This document shows positions 1-5,773 of a stretch of 8,120 nucleotides of DNA, piece by piece. A program made the position numbers and the translations under genes. Numbering within the stretch: position 1 is the first letter of the stretch; each line of letters starts with the position of its first letter. The notes below the pieces were generated by a model. The model made no database searches and was not told the origin of the DNA. It saw only the letters and a list, made by a program, of their open reading frames with translations. This DNA comes from Kiritimatiellota bacterium (GTDB lineage: Bacteria > Verrucomicrobiota > Kiritimatiellia > RFP12 > UBA1067). Location: the NCBI GenBank assembly GCA_009777165.1, contig WRML01000077.1:1-8120 (forward strand), read 5' to 3'.

Positions 1-96
1 GGGCGTTCATTCTCATGGACGAAGAAACCCGACGACATCTTGGCGAAAATCCGAAAGGCTCAATCATCTTGTAATCTGTATCGGACAGAACACTAG
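1..96 (+). pseudogene. IS630-type transposase, C-terminal fragment (cut by window edge)
   Basis: Frame 1 is open from the first base to a TAG at 94-96 and gives 31 residues. They contain F-S-W-T-K-K-P-D-D-I-L-A-K-I-R-K-A, which resembles the last residues of IS630-family DDE transposases, where an aromatic-W-T segment is followed by an I-L-x-K-[IV] helix after the catalytic core. The catalytic DDE residues would lie left of the window, so it is not possible to say whether the gene is intact there. A second IS630 remnant lies at about 1458-1592 on the opposite strand. The call rests on a short tail match by eye, and another DDE family cannot be excluded. Confidence 0.6.
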
Positions 97-154
97 ACTA
101 TAAATGAGTTGTTTCATTTTTCCCGGCCACTCGCCACTCATCACGAACCACGAA

Positions 155-1186
155 TCATTCTCCCTCATAGGTTCGCCGCATTGCGGGGATGATACATTGA
201 AAACAAGTCTCTCTGAAGAACACACAGGGGTTTTCCAGCTTGACCTTGTGCGTGGGGTTGTCTTTCAACCAGCCATGCACCTTCTTCTTTATTCCCTCAT
301 CGTATTCATTCCAACGGCCAACCTTTGGGAAGCCTTCGATGGTTAATGCGCATGAAGCGGCAGCCTCCTGTGCAAAGGATGTTGTTAATGGCATGCCACC
401 GTCGTAACGATTACGTTTGTCAGTTAGAATGATGTCGCGAATCTTTTTTATCAATTTTTCGTTCCCTGACATCGCCGCAGCAGGAATGACGTAGGTCATG
501 TCGAGCAAGGAATTGATGTCGCGCTGTTCCAGCAACGAATCCAGCAGATTGATTGCGTTCTCGTCTCCACGGGAGGCAAGGAACACGACACTCAGCAATG
601 AAAGGATATTCGTCTCGTTGTGTCCTCTTGACTTGGAAAACCGCTTCATGCTCGCAGTAGCTGCCTTAGACACTGCATCGGCACTCTCTTCTGTCAGGAT
701 AAAATAGAACGCTCCCCCCGGCATCCCTCCATTGATTTTTTTCACAAGCCATTGCTGAATATCCTCTCCTGAAAACAGTGTCTTAGGAAAATCCATCAGG
801 AGCAATTGCAGAACACGCCACCGTTGCGAATCCGGTGCGGCAAGAAATACTTTTTTCAATATGTCGGCTTGAATGTCAGCAGGATAGGTTGAAAGCTGAC
901 CGTTCAGGACGGCTAAACAAAAGCCCATGACCTCGGAATCGCTTAACAGCTCACGTAGAATAGGGGTGACCTCGCCATTTGTGAGCGTAGCATATTCTTG
1001 GCGTATAAGAGGAGTGACGCGATCCTGAATCTTATCCATCTGCGCAAAACGCTCTATCGTGAACGGAGTTGCCGGATCGTGTTGACCTAACCTGTTATAC
1101 TCTTTCAAATCTGTGATGATGGACGAATCCGCTGGAGCGTTCATGACGGTCACGAGTATTGCCAATAGGATTAACGTTTCTTTCAT
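155..1186 (-). CDS. Unrecognised exported alpha-helical protein
   Basis: This is a 343-residue protein with no family I can name. Residues 1-17 look like a signal peptide: a Lys near the start, a hydrophobic stretch L-I-L-L-A-I-L-V-T-V-M, then N-A-P-A, which could hold a signal peptidase I site. It is therefore probably periplasmic or secreted. The remainder is rich in predicted amphipathic helices (for example around 70-135 and 190-255), suggesting a HEAT-like or other helical solenoid, but no repeat is clear enough to prove it. The C-terminus carries three close cysteines (C321, C328, C331; spacing C-x6-C-x2-C). The ATG is preceded by GAGAGG five bases upstream (1192-1197 on the + strand). 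The gene is visibly poorer in GC than pyrH, frr or deoC and lies between two IS630 remnants, so acquisition by transfer is plausible but unproven. Confidence 0.75.
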   Translation of the reverse strand: MKETLILLAILVTVMNAPADSSIITDLKEYNRLGQHDPATPFTIERFAQMDKIQDRVTPLIRQEYATLTNGEVTPILRELLSDSEVMGFCLAVLNGQLSTYPADIQADILKKVFLAAPDSQRWRVLQLLLMDFPKTLFSGEDIQQWLVKKINGGMPGGAFYFILTEESADAVSKAATASMKRFSKSRGHNETNILSLLSVVFLASRGDENAINLLDSLLEQRDINSLLDMTYVIPAAAMSGNEKLIKKIRDIILTDKRNRYDGGMPLTTSFAQEAAASCALTIEGFPKVGRWNEYDEGIKKKVHGWLKDNPTHKVKLENPCVFFRETCFQCIIPAMRRTYEGE

Positions 1187-1210
1187 GATTGCCTCTCAAT
1201 TCATGTGATG

Positions 1211-1240
1211 AATCTACTGCTCCATTGATTCAGTCGTCAA
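1211..1240 (-). promoter_or_regulatory. Candidate sigma-70 promoter of the exported-protein gene
   Basis: On the minus strand TTGACG (1235-1240) and TAGATT (1211-1216) are separated by 18 bases, matching the -35 consensus at 5/6 and the -10 at 4/6. The -10 box lies about 25 bases before the start codon at 1186, leaving room for a short leader with the GAGAGG ribosome binding site. This is by inspection only. Confidence 0.4.
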
Positions 1241-1277
1241 CATATCACTTTTGCGGGGGGGAAGGCAAGGGAAGAAG

Positions 1278-1592
1278 TTAATACGCGGCAGAAAAACGCC
1301 CCCCCCCATGTCCGCAGGAAAAGGGGGCCCCGTCGGCACAGGCGCGACCGATGGGGCACGGGATACGCTTCGAGCCAAGGCATTGGATGGCCAGCGCGGA
1401 CAGCTCCGTTCGTTTCCAGTTTCGACTGCCGTCGGCGGCCATCGACTGCCATCGAAAACGGCCTCCGGACGTGTCGAGCGCGAGTATGATCTTTGCGCGG
1501 TTGACCCGCCGGGTGTTGCGCACGCCTGTCTTGGCGAACCGCTCCAGTTCGTTGCGTTCGTCTGTCGCCAGATATATCTGTTTGCTTTTCAT
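1278..1592 (-). pseudogene. IS630-type transposase, N-terminal stub
   Basis: The first ~42 residues resemble the helix-turn-helix N-terminus of IS630-family transposases: L-A-T-D-E-R-N-E-L-E-R-F-A, then T-R-R-V-N-R-A-K-I-I-L-A-L-D-T-S, the usual 'R-A-[KR]-[IL]-[IL]-L-A-L-D' stretch. The start is convincing: ATG at 1590-1592 has AAAGGAG eight bases upstream (1601-1607 on the + strand). After residue ~45 (about position 1458) the reading frame no longer looks like a transposase. No second HTH half or DDE motif follows, and the frame ends after only 104 codons, whereas the family is usually about 330-350 residues. The stretch beyond 1458 contains G7 and C9 runs and a TCGACTGCC direct repeat (1422-1430 and 1442-1450). 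I read it as a deleted or rearranged element with an intact start region but no function. Confidence 0.6.
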
Positions 1593-1715
1593 GATGGCAT
1601 CTCCTTTTTCATACGTGAGACACCAAATATGCCACAGTGCGGAAAAAATGTAAGATTTAGATGTTCCGACGCCCTAGACACATTCCCTAACGTTCCTTGT
1701 ATTTTCCCGTTTCAC

Positions 1716-1773
1716 AAAAAAATCCCCTTCACCCGCGGCAAGGCAAACTTACGTGGGTACGGGGGATTTTTTT
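1716..1773. terminator. Terminator-like hairpin, symmetrical on both strands
   Basis: AAAAAAATCCCC (1716-1727) pairs perfectly with GGGGATTTTTTT (1762-1773), and an inner ACCC (1731-1734) can pair with GGGT (1755-1758). On either strand the G/C part of the stem is followed by seven or more T residues, so it could act as a bidirectional intrinsic terminator. The loop is about 20 bases, longer than typical. It would insulate infA from transcription entering from the left flank, or end transcripts running left from the infA side. Confidence 0.5.
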
Positions 1774-1907
1774 TCGGTTCTCTGGAGTGCGGTTGCTGTG
1801 GGGGTTCGTCTCATTGATAACAGATGCAAAGGGCACGGGAAAAAACAGTGTCCTTTGTATATTCTATATGCGACGGAAAAAATCTTGCGAAGAAATGCTT
1901 GCGGGGC

Positions 1908-1936
1908 TTGCCAAATGCGTCACGGTATGGTAAAGT
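1908..1936 (+). promoter_or_regulatory. Extended -10 promoter for the infA-pyrH-frr cluster
   Basis: TTGCCA (1908-1913, 5/6 to the -35 consensus) is followed after 17 bases by TAAAGT (1931-1936, 4/6). A TG at 1928-1929 sits one base before the -10, giving the extended TGn-10 form. It lies about 40 bases before the infA start with no gene between, so it is the natural promoter for infA and perhaps for the co-directional genes that follow. Confidence 0.55.
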
Positions 1937-1977
1937 ATACCTGTTTTTGTGGTGATGTGGCTTTTTTATAGGAGTTT

Positions 1978-2199
1978 ATGCCGAGTGATGATGCGATAGA
2001 GGTGGCAGGGGTGGTGATGAAAGTACTTCCCGCCACGATGTATAAAGTGAAACTGGAAAACGGGCATGAGGTGCTTGCCCACATTTCAGGGAAAATGCGA
2101 AAGTTCTTCATCAAGATCGCTGCGGGCGATCGGGTGACCTTGGAAATATCGCCGTACGATCTGACCAAGGGGCGCATCATCTACCGTCATAAAACCTGA
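1978..2199 (+). CDS. infA: Translation initiation factor IF-1
   Basis: This 73-residue protein matches IF-1 in length (72 in E. coli) and sequence. It has the single OB-fold S1-like domain with D-A-I-E-V-A-G-V-V near the N-terminus, K-L-E-N-G-H-E-V-L-A-H-I-S-G-K-M-R in the middle, and S-P-Y-D-L-T-K-G-R-I-I-Y-R near the end. IF-1 binds the ribosomal A site of the 30S subunit and works with IF-2 and IF-3 during initiation. AGGAG (1970-1974) stands only three bases before the ATG, closer than usual, but the N-terminus aligns with the family from the first residues. The gene follows an extended -10 promoter and is 25 bases upstream of pyrH, so the two are likely co-transcribed. Confidence 0.97.
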   Translation: MPSDDAIEVAGVVMKVLPATMYKVKLENGHEVLAHISGKMRKFFIKIAAGDRVTLEISPYDLTKGRIIYRHKT

Positions 2200-2224
2200 C
2201 GGCTGCGTGTGAAAGGGTTTTGTT

Positions 2225-2977
2225 TTGGAAGCGGATTCGAACACTCTGAAGTATCGGCGCGTCTTGCTGAAGCTGAGCGGCGAGGTGCTGGGCAACCGGC
2301 ATTCGGGCGAGTGCATTGACCCGGATACCCTGGACTCGATGGCGCGGCGCGTGGCGCGTGTGGCGCAGATGGGTGTGCAGATCGGCATCGTGCTGGGCGG
2401 CGGAAATATCTTCCGAGGGCTCAAGGGCGAGGCGAAAGGTGTCAACCGCACGACGGGCGATTACATGGGGATGCTCGCGACCATCATCAACGGCTTGGCC
2501 ATGCAGAACGCGCTGGAGCGGCTTGGCTTGGACACGCGCATCCTCACAGCAATCGAGATGCACCAGATTGCGGAGCCCTTCATCCAGCGCCGCGCGGTGA
2601 AGCACTTGGAAAAGGGGCGCGTCGTGATTTTCGTGGGCGGCACGGGTAACCCGTATTTCAGCACCGACTCGGCGGCGGCGCTGCGCGCCAGCGAGGTCAG
2701 GGCGGAGGTGCTGCTCAAGGCCACGAAGGTTGACGGCATCTACACGGCGGACCCGAACCTGGATCCAAGCGCGACGCGCTACGATAGGGTGTCGTATGAG
2801 GACGCGCTGATGAAGCGCCTGGGTGTGATGGACTCGGCGGCGTTCGCGGTGTGCATGGACAACGGAATCCCGATTGTGGTGTTTAATTTTTTTGACGAGG
2901 AAGCGCTGGAGCGCGTCGTGCGCGGCGAGACCATCGGCACGCTGGTGGGGCCCGGCACGCGCGGCGGCCAAGCCTAA
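2225..2977 (+). CDS. pyrH: Uridylate kinase (UMP kinase)
   Basis: The 250-residue product is a bacterial UMP kinase of the amino-acid-kinase fold, which phosphorylates UMP to UDP in the cytoplasm for pyrimidine nucleotide supply. Visible motifs in order are K-L-S-G-E (16-20), G-G-G-N-I-F-R-G (58-65), D-Y-M-G-M-L-A-T (79-86), the V-G-G-T-G-N-P-Y-F-S-T-D-S-A-A segment (137-151), and K-V-D-G-I-Y-T-A-D-P (168-177). The length is near that of E. coli PyrH (241). The start is TTG at 2225, with GAAAGGG (2211-2217) seven bases upstream. The next in-frame ATG (codon 39) would delete the first phosphate-binding motif, so TTG is the best choice. frr begins 31 bases after the stop, the common pyrH-frr pairing. 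Confidence 0.97.
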   Translation: MEADSNTLKYRRVLLKLSGEVLGNRHSGECIDPDTLDSMARRVARVAQMGVQIGIVLGGGNIFRGLKGEAKGVNRTTGDYMGMLATIINGLAMQNALERLGLDTRILTAIEMHQIAEPFIQRRAVKHLEKGRVVIFVGGTGNPYFSTDSAAALRASEVRAEVLLKATKVDGIYTADPNLDPSATRYDRVSYEDALMKRLGVMDSAAFAVCMDNGIPIVVFNFFDEEALERVVRGETIGTLVGPGTRGGQA

Positions 2978-3008
2978 CCCGTGATATGGAAAAAAGGAGG
3001 TAAGACTC

Positions 3009-3572
3009 ATGTTGACCCTGAAAGATGTGATGACGGACACGACGGAGAAGATGGACAACACGCTGAAGATGTTGAAGGACCAGTTCGCGGGATTGCGGAC
3101 GGGCAAGGCTTCGCCCGCGCTGGTGGACGGGGTGCAGGTCGCCTACTATGGCACGCCGACCCGTCTGCGCGACCTGGCGAATATCTCGACTCCGGAGCCG
3201 CGTCTCATTGTCATCACGCCCTTTGACCCGACGGCCCTGCCGGAAATCGAGAAGGCGATTCTGGCGGCGAACCTCGGCGTCACCCCCCGGAACGACGGAC
3301 GTGTCGTGCGTGTGCCGATCCCGGAGTTGAACGAGGAACGCCGCAAGGAGATCGTCAAGGTCGCCCGGCGCCAGGCTGAGGAGGCGCGCGTGGCCGTGCG
3401 GAACGTCCGGCGCGACGCGAACGAGGCGATCAAGGCGTTGCAAAAGGACGCAAAAATCACGGAAGACGAGCGCGACCGCGGGCTGGACGATGTCCAGAAG
3501 GCGACGGATGCGCATATCGCGAAAGTGGACACGGAGTTGAAAAACAAAGAAGCGGAAGTGATGGCGGTCTAA
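3009..3572 (+). CDS. frr: Ribosome recycling factor
   Basis: This 187-residue protein (family usual about 185) splits post-termination ribosomes together with EF-G. The signature region R-T-G-K-A-S-P-A-L-V-D-G-V-Q-V (30-44) with Y-Y-G-T-P-T-R-L-R-D-L-A-N-I (46-59) is present, as is P-E-L-N-E-E-R-R-K-E (105-114) and the conserved V-R-N-V-R-R-D-A-N (120-128) of the three-helix bundle. The start is secure: AGGAGG (2995-3000) is eight bases before the ATG. It follows pyrH directly, as in many bacteria, and a further co-directional gene starts 29 bases after its stop, so it probably lies in one transcription unit with infA and pyrH. Confidence 0.97.
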   Translation: MLTLKDVMTDTTEKMDNTLKMLKDQFAGLRTGKASPALVDGVQVAYYGTPTRLRDLANISTPEPRLIVITPFDPTALPEIEKAILAANLGVTPRNDGRVVRVPIPELNEERRKEIVKVARRQAEEARVAVRNVRRDANEAIKALQKDAKITEDERDRGLDDVQKATDAHIAKVDTELKNKEAEVMAV

Positions 3573-3601
3573 CCGCCCATCGTAAAACGGAGACAGAGAC
3601 C

Positions 3602-4444
3602 ATGTCAGATCAAGAACAAGGAAACATCCCTCCCAAGGCAACCCCTGCAGCGCCTGGCGCGCCTCGCCCCATCACGGTTCGCCTGAAACCGATCACGCCC
3701 GCGGCAACCAACCCTGCGGCACCCCCCTCGGAAACGGCCTCTTCGGCAGACCCGGGGACAACGGTGAAACTGACCCCCGTCGTGCTGACCCCGGTCACGC
3801 CGCCCGCGCCCGTCACGGCACCTACGCCTGTCGCGGCGCCCGGGGCGACCTCCCCAAGCGCGACATCCGCGATCCCCACGCCGACCACAGCGCAGGTTCA
3901 GGCGTCGAAATCGAAAACCTCGCGCATCTCGCTGGACTCCGCGATTGGTGCAACGTCCATCCCGATTAAGCCAGCAGATGCCGGAGGCCCCCCCAAGACA
4001 ATCCGTCTGAAACGGCCGTCCGACTTGTCCGCGCCGATGTCCCCGGTCACGCCGATTACGTCGCCGACCGCCAAGTCCGGCACCGCGCCGATCCGACAGA
4101 CCTCGCGCATCCCGGACTCTGTCCTGCCGACAGACGCGGGTGCTGACCTGTCCTCCACCGTCACCCAAAAGAAGACGCTGAAGATCAAGCGCCCCGGGGC
4201 TGACACCGCCGCTACCGATGACACGTCCATGGACGGCATCCAGATGATGCCGATCACCGATTATGCGTCTGCGCCGGCGGGGCCCCAAGGCTTCACCATT
4301 TTTGCAATCGTGCTTGGTTCCATTGCGGCAATCCTGCTGATTGCGCTGTCATTCTGCCTTGCAAGCGATGCGCTGGGCCCTGCTTCCGGAAAAGTCGTAG
4401 CAGATGTCCCTTGGCCCGGGAAGTTTGTGCAGCCCATACAGTAA
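3602..4444 (+). CDS. Pro/Thr/Ala-rich single-pass membrane protein with repeated basic motifs
   Basis: I do not recognise this 280-residue protein. Residues 1-230 are low-complexity, rich in Pro, Thr, Ala and Ser, probably unfolded, and without a signal peptide. One hydrophobic segment (about 231-254, starting F-T-I-F-A-I-V-L-G-S) looks like a membrane helix, followed by a short tail of 26 residues, so a cytoplasmic disordered N-part anchored near its C-terminus is likely. Short basic motifs recur: T-V-R-L-K-P (25-30), T-V-K-L-T-P (54-59), K-T-S-R-I-S (105-110), K-T-I-R-L-K-R-P (132-139), Q-T-S-R-I-P (166-171), K-T-L-K-I-K-R-P (191-198). The ATG has GGAGA (3589-3593) eight bases upstream, and the gene follows frr by 29 bases, suggesting co-transcription. 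The strong coding signal in this frame comes from the motif repeats and the membrane helix. Function is unknown. Confidence 0.8.
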   Translation: MSDQEQGNIPPKATPAAPGAPRPITVRLKPITPAATNPAAPPSETASSADPGTTVKLTPVVLTPVTPPAPVTAPTPVAAPGATSPSATSAIPTPTTAQVQASKSKTSRISLDSAIGATSIPIKPADAGGPPKTIRLKRPSDLSAPMSPVTPITSPTAKSGTAPIRQTSRIPDSVLPTDAGADLSSTVTQKKTLKIKRPGADTAATDDTSMDGIQMMPITDYASAPAGPQGFTIFAIVLGSIAAILLIALSFCLASDALGPASGKVVADVPWPGKFVQPIQ

Positions 4445-4477
4445 TGGTGTCCTCTTGGCGTTCGGGAGGTTTCAGCA

Positions 4478-4528
4478 ATGGCAAAAAAGGGCGGTTTTTT
4501 TGCTGGTGTTTATAGTGTGTACGGGTAG
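4478..4528 (+). CDS. Possible 16-residue small ORF or leader peptide
   Basis: An ATG at 4478 has GGGAGGT (4464-4470) seven bases upstream, one of the better ribosome binding sites in the window. It opens a 16-codon frame reading M-A-K-K-G-G-F-F-A-G-V-Y-S-V-Y-G and ending in TAG at 4526-4528. The stop codon lies inside the left arm of a terminator hairpin, the usual geometry of a leader-peptide attenuator, and a dehydrogenase gene begins about 115 bases later. The peptide is aromatic- and glycine-rich rather than loaded with one amino acid, so a classic amino-acid attenuator is not evident. It may simply be chance, or a small membrane-active peptide. Confidence 0.3.
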   Translation: MAKKGGFFAGVYSVYG

Positions 4529-4556
4529 AGGGGCGCAAAACGCCCCTTTACCTTTT
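4524..4556 (+). terminator. Intrinsic terminator or attenuator hairpin
   Basis: GGTAGAGGGGCG (4524-4535) pairs with CGCCCCTTTACC (4541-4552) with a single G-U wobble, around a five-base CAAAA loop, and is followed by TTTT (4553-4556). It lies 80 bases after the stop of the Pro/Thr-rich gene and is the likely end of the infA-to-3602 transcription unit. Because it overlaps the stop of the 16-codon ORF it might instead act conditionally. Confidence 0.65.
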
Positions 4557-4642
4557 GTAATGGTAGGGGCAAGCGTCCCGCGAGCCCTGAGGACCGAAAG
4601 CCTTTGTGTTTTTGTGTGAGAAAAAATGAACGGGGAAAAATA

Positions 4643-5659
4643 ATGAGAACTGTCGTTGTCGAGAAACCTGATGTCATCACCATCCGCGACCTTGCGGTAC
4701 CGGAGGTGGGGGCGTATCAGGCGCTGGTGAAGGTGGATGTCGCAGCGTTGTGCAATGCGACGGACGGGAAACTCATATCAGGGCATTTCCCGGGGGTGGA
4801 CGCCTATCCCACGGTGCTGGGCCATGAGGGGACGGGCATCGTTTGCGAGGTGGGCGCGAAGGTGCGCTCGTTCACGGTCGGCGACCGCGCGATCGGGGGG
4901 ATGGTGTTTGCGTTCAAGGAGGGCCTCGCCTCGGCGTGGGGGGGGTTCTGCGAGTATGTGCTCATCAATGACCACGACGCGATGGGCGAGGACGGCGTGG
5001 CGGATGAGGCGCACGGATGGTTCGAGTGTTACGAGATCCAGCGTACCGTGGACGCGGACATCCCGGCGGCGGAGGCCGCCCTGCTCTGCACGTGGCGCGA
5101 GGTCTATGGAGGTATCGGCGATTTCAATATCCAGCCCAAGGACAGGGTGCTGGTCTTCGGCGCGGGGCCGGTGGGATTGAGCTTCGTGACGTTCTGCAAA
5201 CTGCTGGGCGTGAGGTGGGTCGGGTTGGTGGACCCCCTGGCGCACAAGCGCGAGCGGGCCCTGCGGATGGGCGCGGATGCGGTGTTCGCGCCGGGGGCCC
5301 TGGACGTCGCCCCGGGGTCGCTGGATGTGGTGGTGGACGCGGTCGGCAGCGAGCAGATCGTGAACGCCGCCGTGCCGCTGATCAAGCTGGGGGGGACCAT
5401 CGGCGTGTACGGCGTGATCGCCGCGCCGGCCCTGACGGTCGAGAAGTCGAGGGGGCCCTACAACTTCAACCTGATCATCCACCAGTGGCCCACGCGCTGG
5501 CGCGAGCGCGAGGCGCAGGCCCCCCTGTGCCAGTGGATACGCGAGGGGAAGCTCAAGGCGGCCGATTTCGTGACGCACACGTTCCCGGTCGAGCAGTTCG
5601 ACGACGCGGTCGCGGCAGTGAAGTCGGGCGATGCGGTAAAGTGCTTGTTGACGTTTTGA
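4643..5659 (+). CDS. Zinc-type medium-chain alcohol/polyol dehydrogenase
   Basis: The 338-residue product belongs to the MDR superfamily of NAD(P)-dependent alcohol, polyol and sugar dehydrogenases. The N-terminal GroES-like part has C37 in L-C-N-A-T-D and G-H-E (60-62), the usual catalytic zinc ligands, and C149 in the position of a further ligand region. The Rossmann part has V-F-G-A-G-P-V-G (171-178) with an acidic D197 at the end of the next strand, which usually favours NAD over NADP. The four-cysteine structural-zinc lobe expected at about 85-115 is absent; a G/F/W-rich stretch stands there instead. The start ATG at 4643 has GGGGA (4632-4636) six bases upstream, and an upstream in-frame ATG at 4604 would add 13 unmatched residues. 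Substrate cannot be told from sequence. deoC lies downstream, so sugar or polyol use is possible. Confidence 0.88.
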   Translation: MRTVVVEKPDVITIRDLAVPEVGAYQALVKVDVAALCNATDGKLISGHFPGVDAYPTVLGHEGTGIVCEVGAKVRSFTVGDRAIGGMVFAFKEGLASAWGGFCEYVLINDHDAMGEDGVADEAHGWFECYEIQRTVDADIPAAEAALLCTWREVYGGIGDFNIQPKDRVLVFGAGPVGLSFVTFCKLLGVRWVGLVDPLAHKRERALRMGADAVFAPGALDVAPGSLDVVVDAVGSEQIVNAAVPLIKLGGTIGVYGVIAAPALTVEKSRGPYNFNLIIHQWPTRWREREAQAPLCQWIREGKLKAADFVTHTFPVEQFDDAVAAVKSGDAVKCLLTF

Positions 5660-5667
5660 AAGGGAGA

Positions 5668-5765
5668 AGTTTTTAGTTGTTAGTTGTTAGTTTTTAGAGC
5701 ATTGCTTTGTGGTTATGCCTTGCGAATCATTGTTTCTAAAAACTAACAACTAACAACTAAAAACT
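5668..5765. repeat. Perfect 31-bp inverted repeat of TTAGTTG units
   Basis: The left arm (5668-5698) and right arm (5735-5765) are exact reverse complements over 31 bases and flank a 36-base loop. Each arm is itself built from tandem seven-base units, TTAGTTG repeated, ending in a TTTTTAG variant. The left arm starts nine bases after the dehydrogenase stop and the right arm ends eight bases before the deoC ATG, so it fills the entire gap. Lacking G/C in the stem and a T run after it, it does not look like a standard intrinsic terminator. It could be a dispersed miniature repeat, or a structure that masks deoC translation start. Confidence 0.9.
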
Positions 5766-5773
5766 AAAAAAAT

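Larger units (their letters stand above)
1593..1977. other. Gene-free stretch upstream of infA
   Basis: No credible coding sequence is seen in these 385 bases. The left end is the upstream side of the transposase stub on the minus strand. The middle holds a 12-bp perfect inverted repeat flanked by A and T runs (1716-1773). The right end holds an extended -10 promoter and the infA ribosome binding site. Open frames across it show no recognisable protein character. Confidence 0.6.

Noticed and set aside
86..1680. CTAGAC at both outer sides of the two IS630 remnants (93-98 and about 1675-1680) as terminal repeats of one element
   Set aside because: Only six to seven bases agree and the flanking bases diverge, so chance is likely.
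1251..1817. 188-residue plus-strand frame over the transposase stub and the hairpin
   Set aside because: It runs through the terminator-like repeat and opposite the recognisable transposase N-terminus, and has no ribosome site or domain character.
2177..3106. Long minus-strand open frame opposite pyrH
   Set aside because: It is the antisense shadow of a clear UMP kinase gene, rich in Arg/His as GC-rich shadows usually are, and shows no family motif.
3605..4288. 227-residue minus-strand frame opposite the Pro/Thr-rich gene
   Set aside because: It is an Arg/Gly-rich shadow. The plus-strand frame has a ribosome site, repeated motifs and a membrane helix.
4604..4642. Upstream ATG for the dehydrogenase
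   Set aside because: It adds 13 residues that do not match the family and has no ribosome site, whereas the ATG at 4643 has GGGGA at a fitting distance.
4778..5578. 266-residue minus-strand frame opposite the dehydrogenase
   Set aside because: The plus strand encodes an unmistakable MDR dehydrogenase; the antisense frame has shadow composition.
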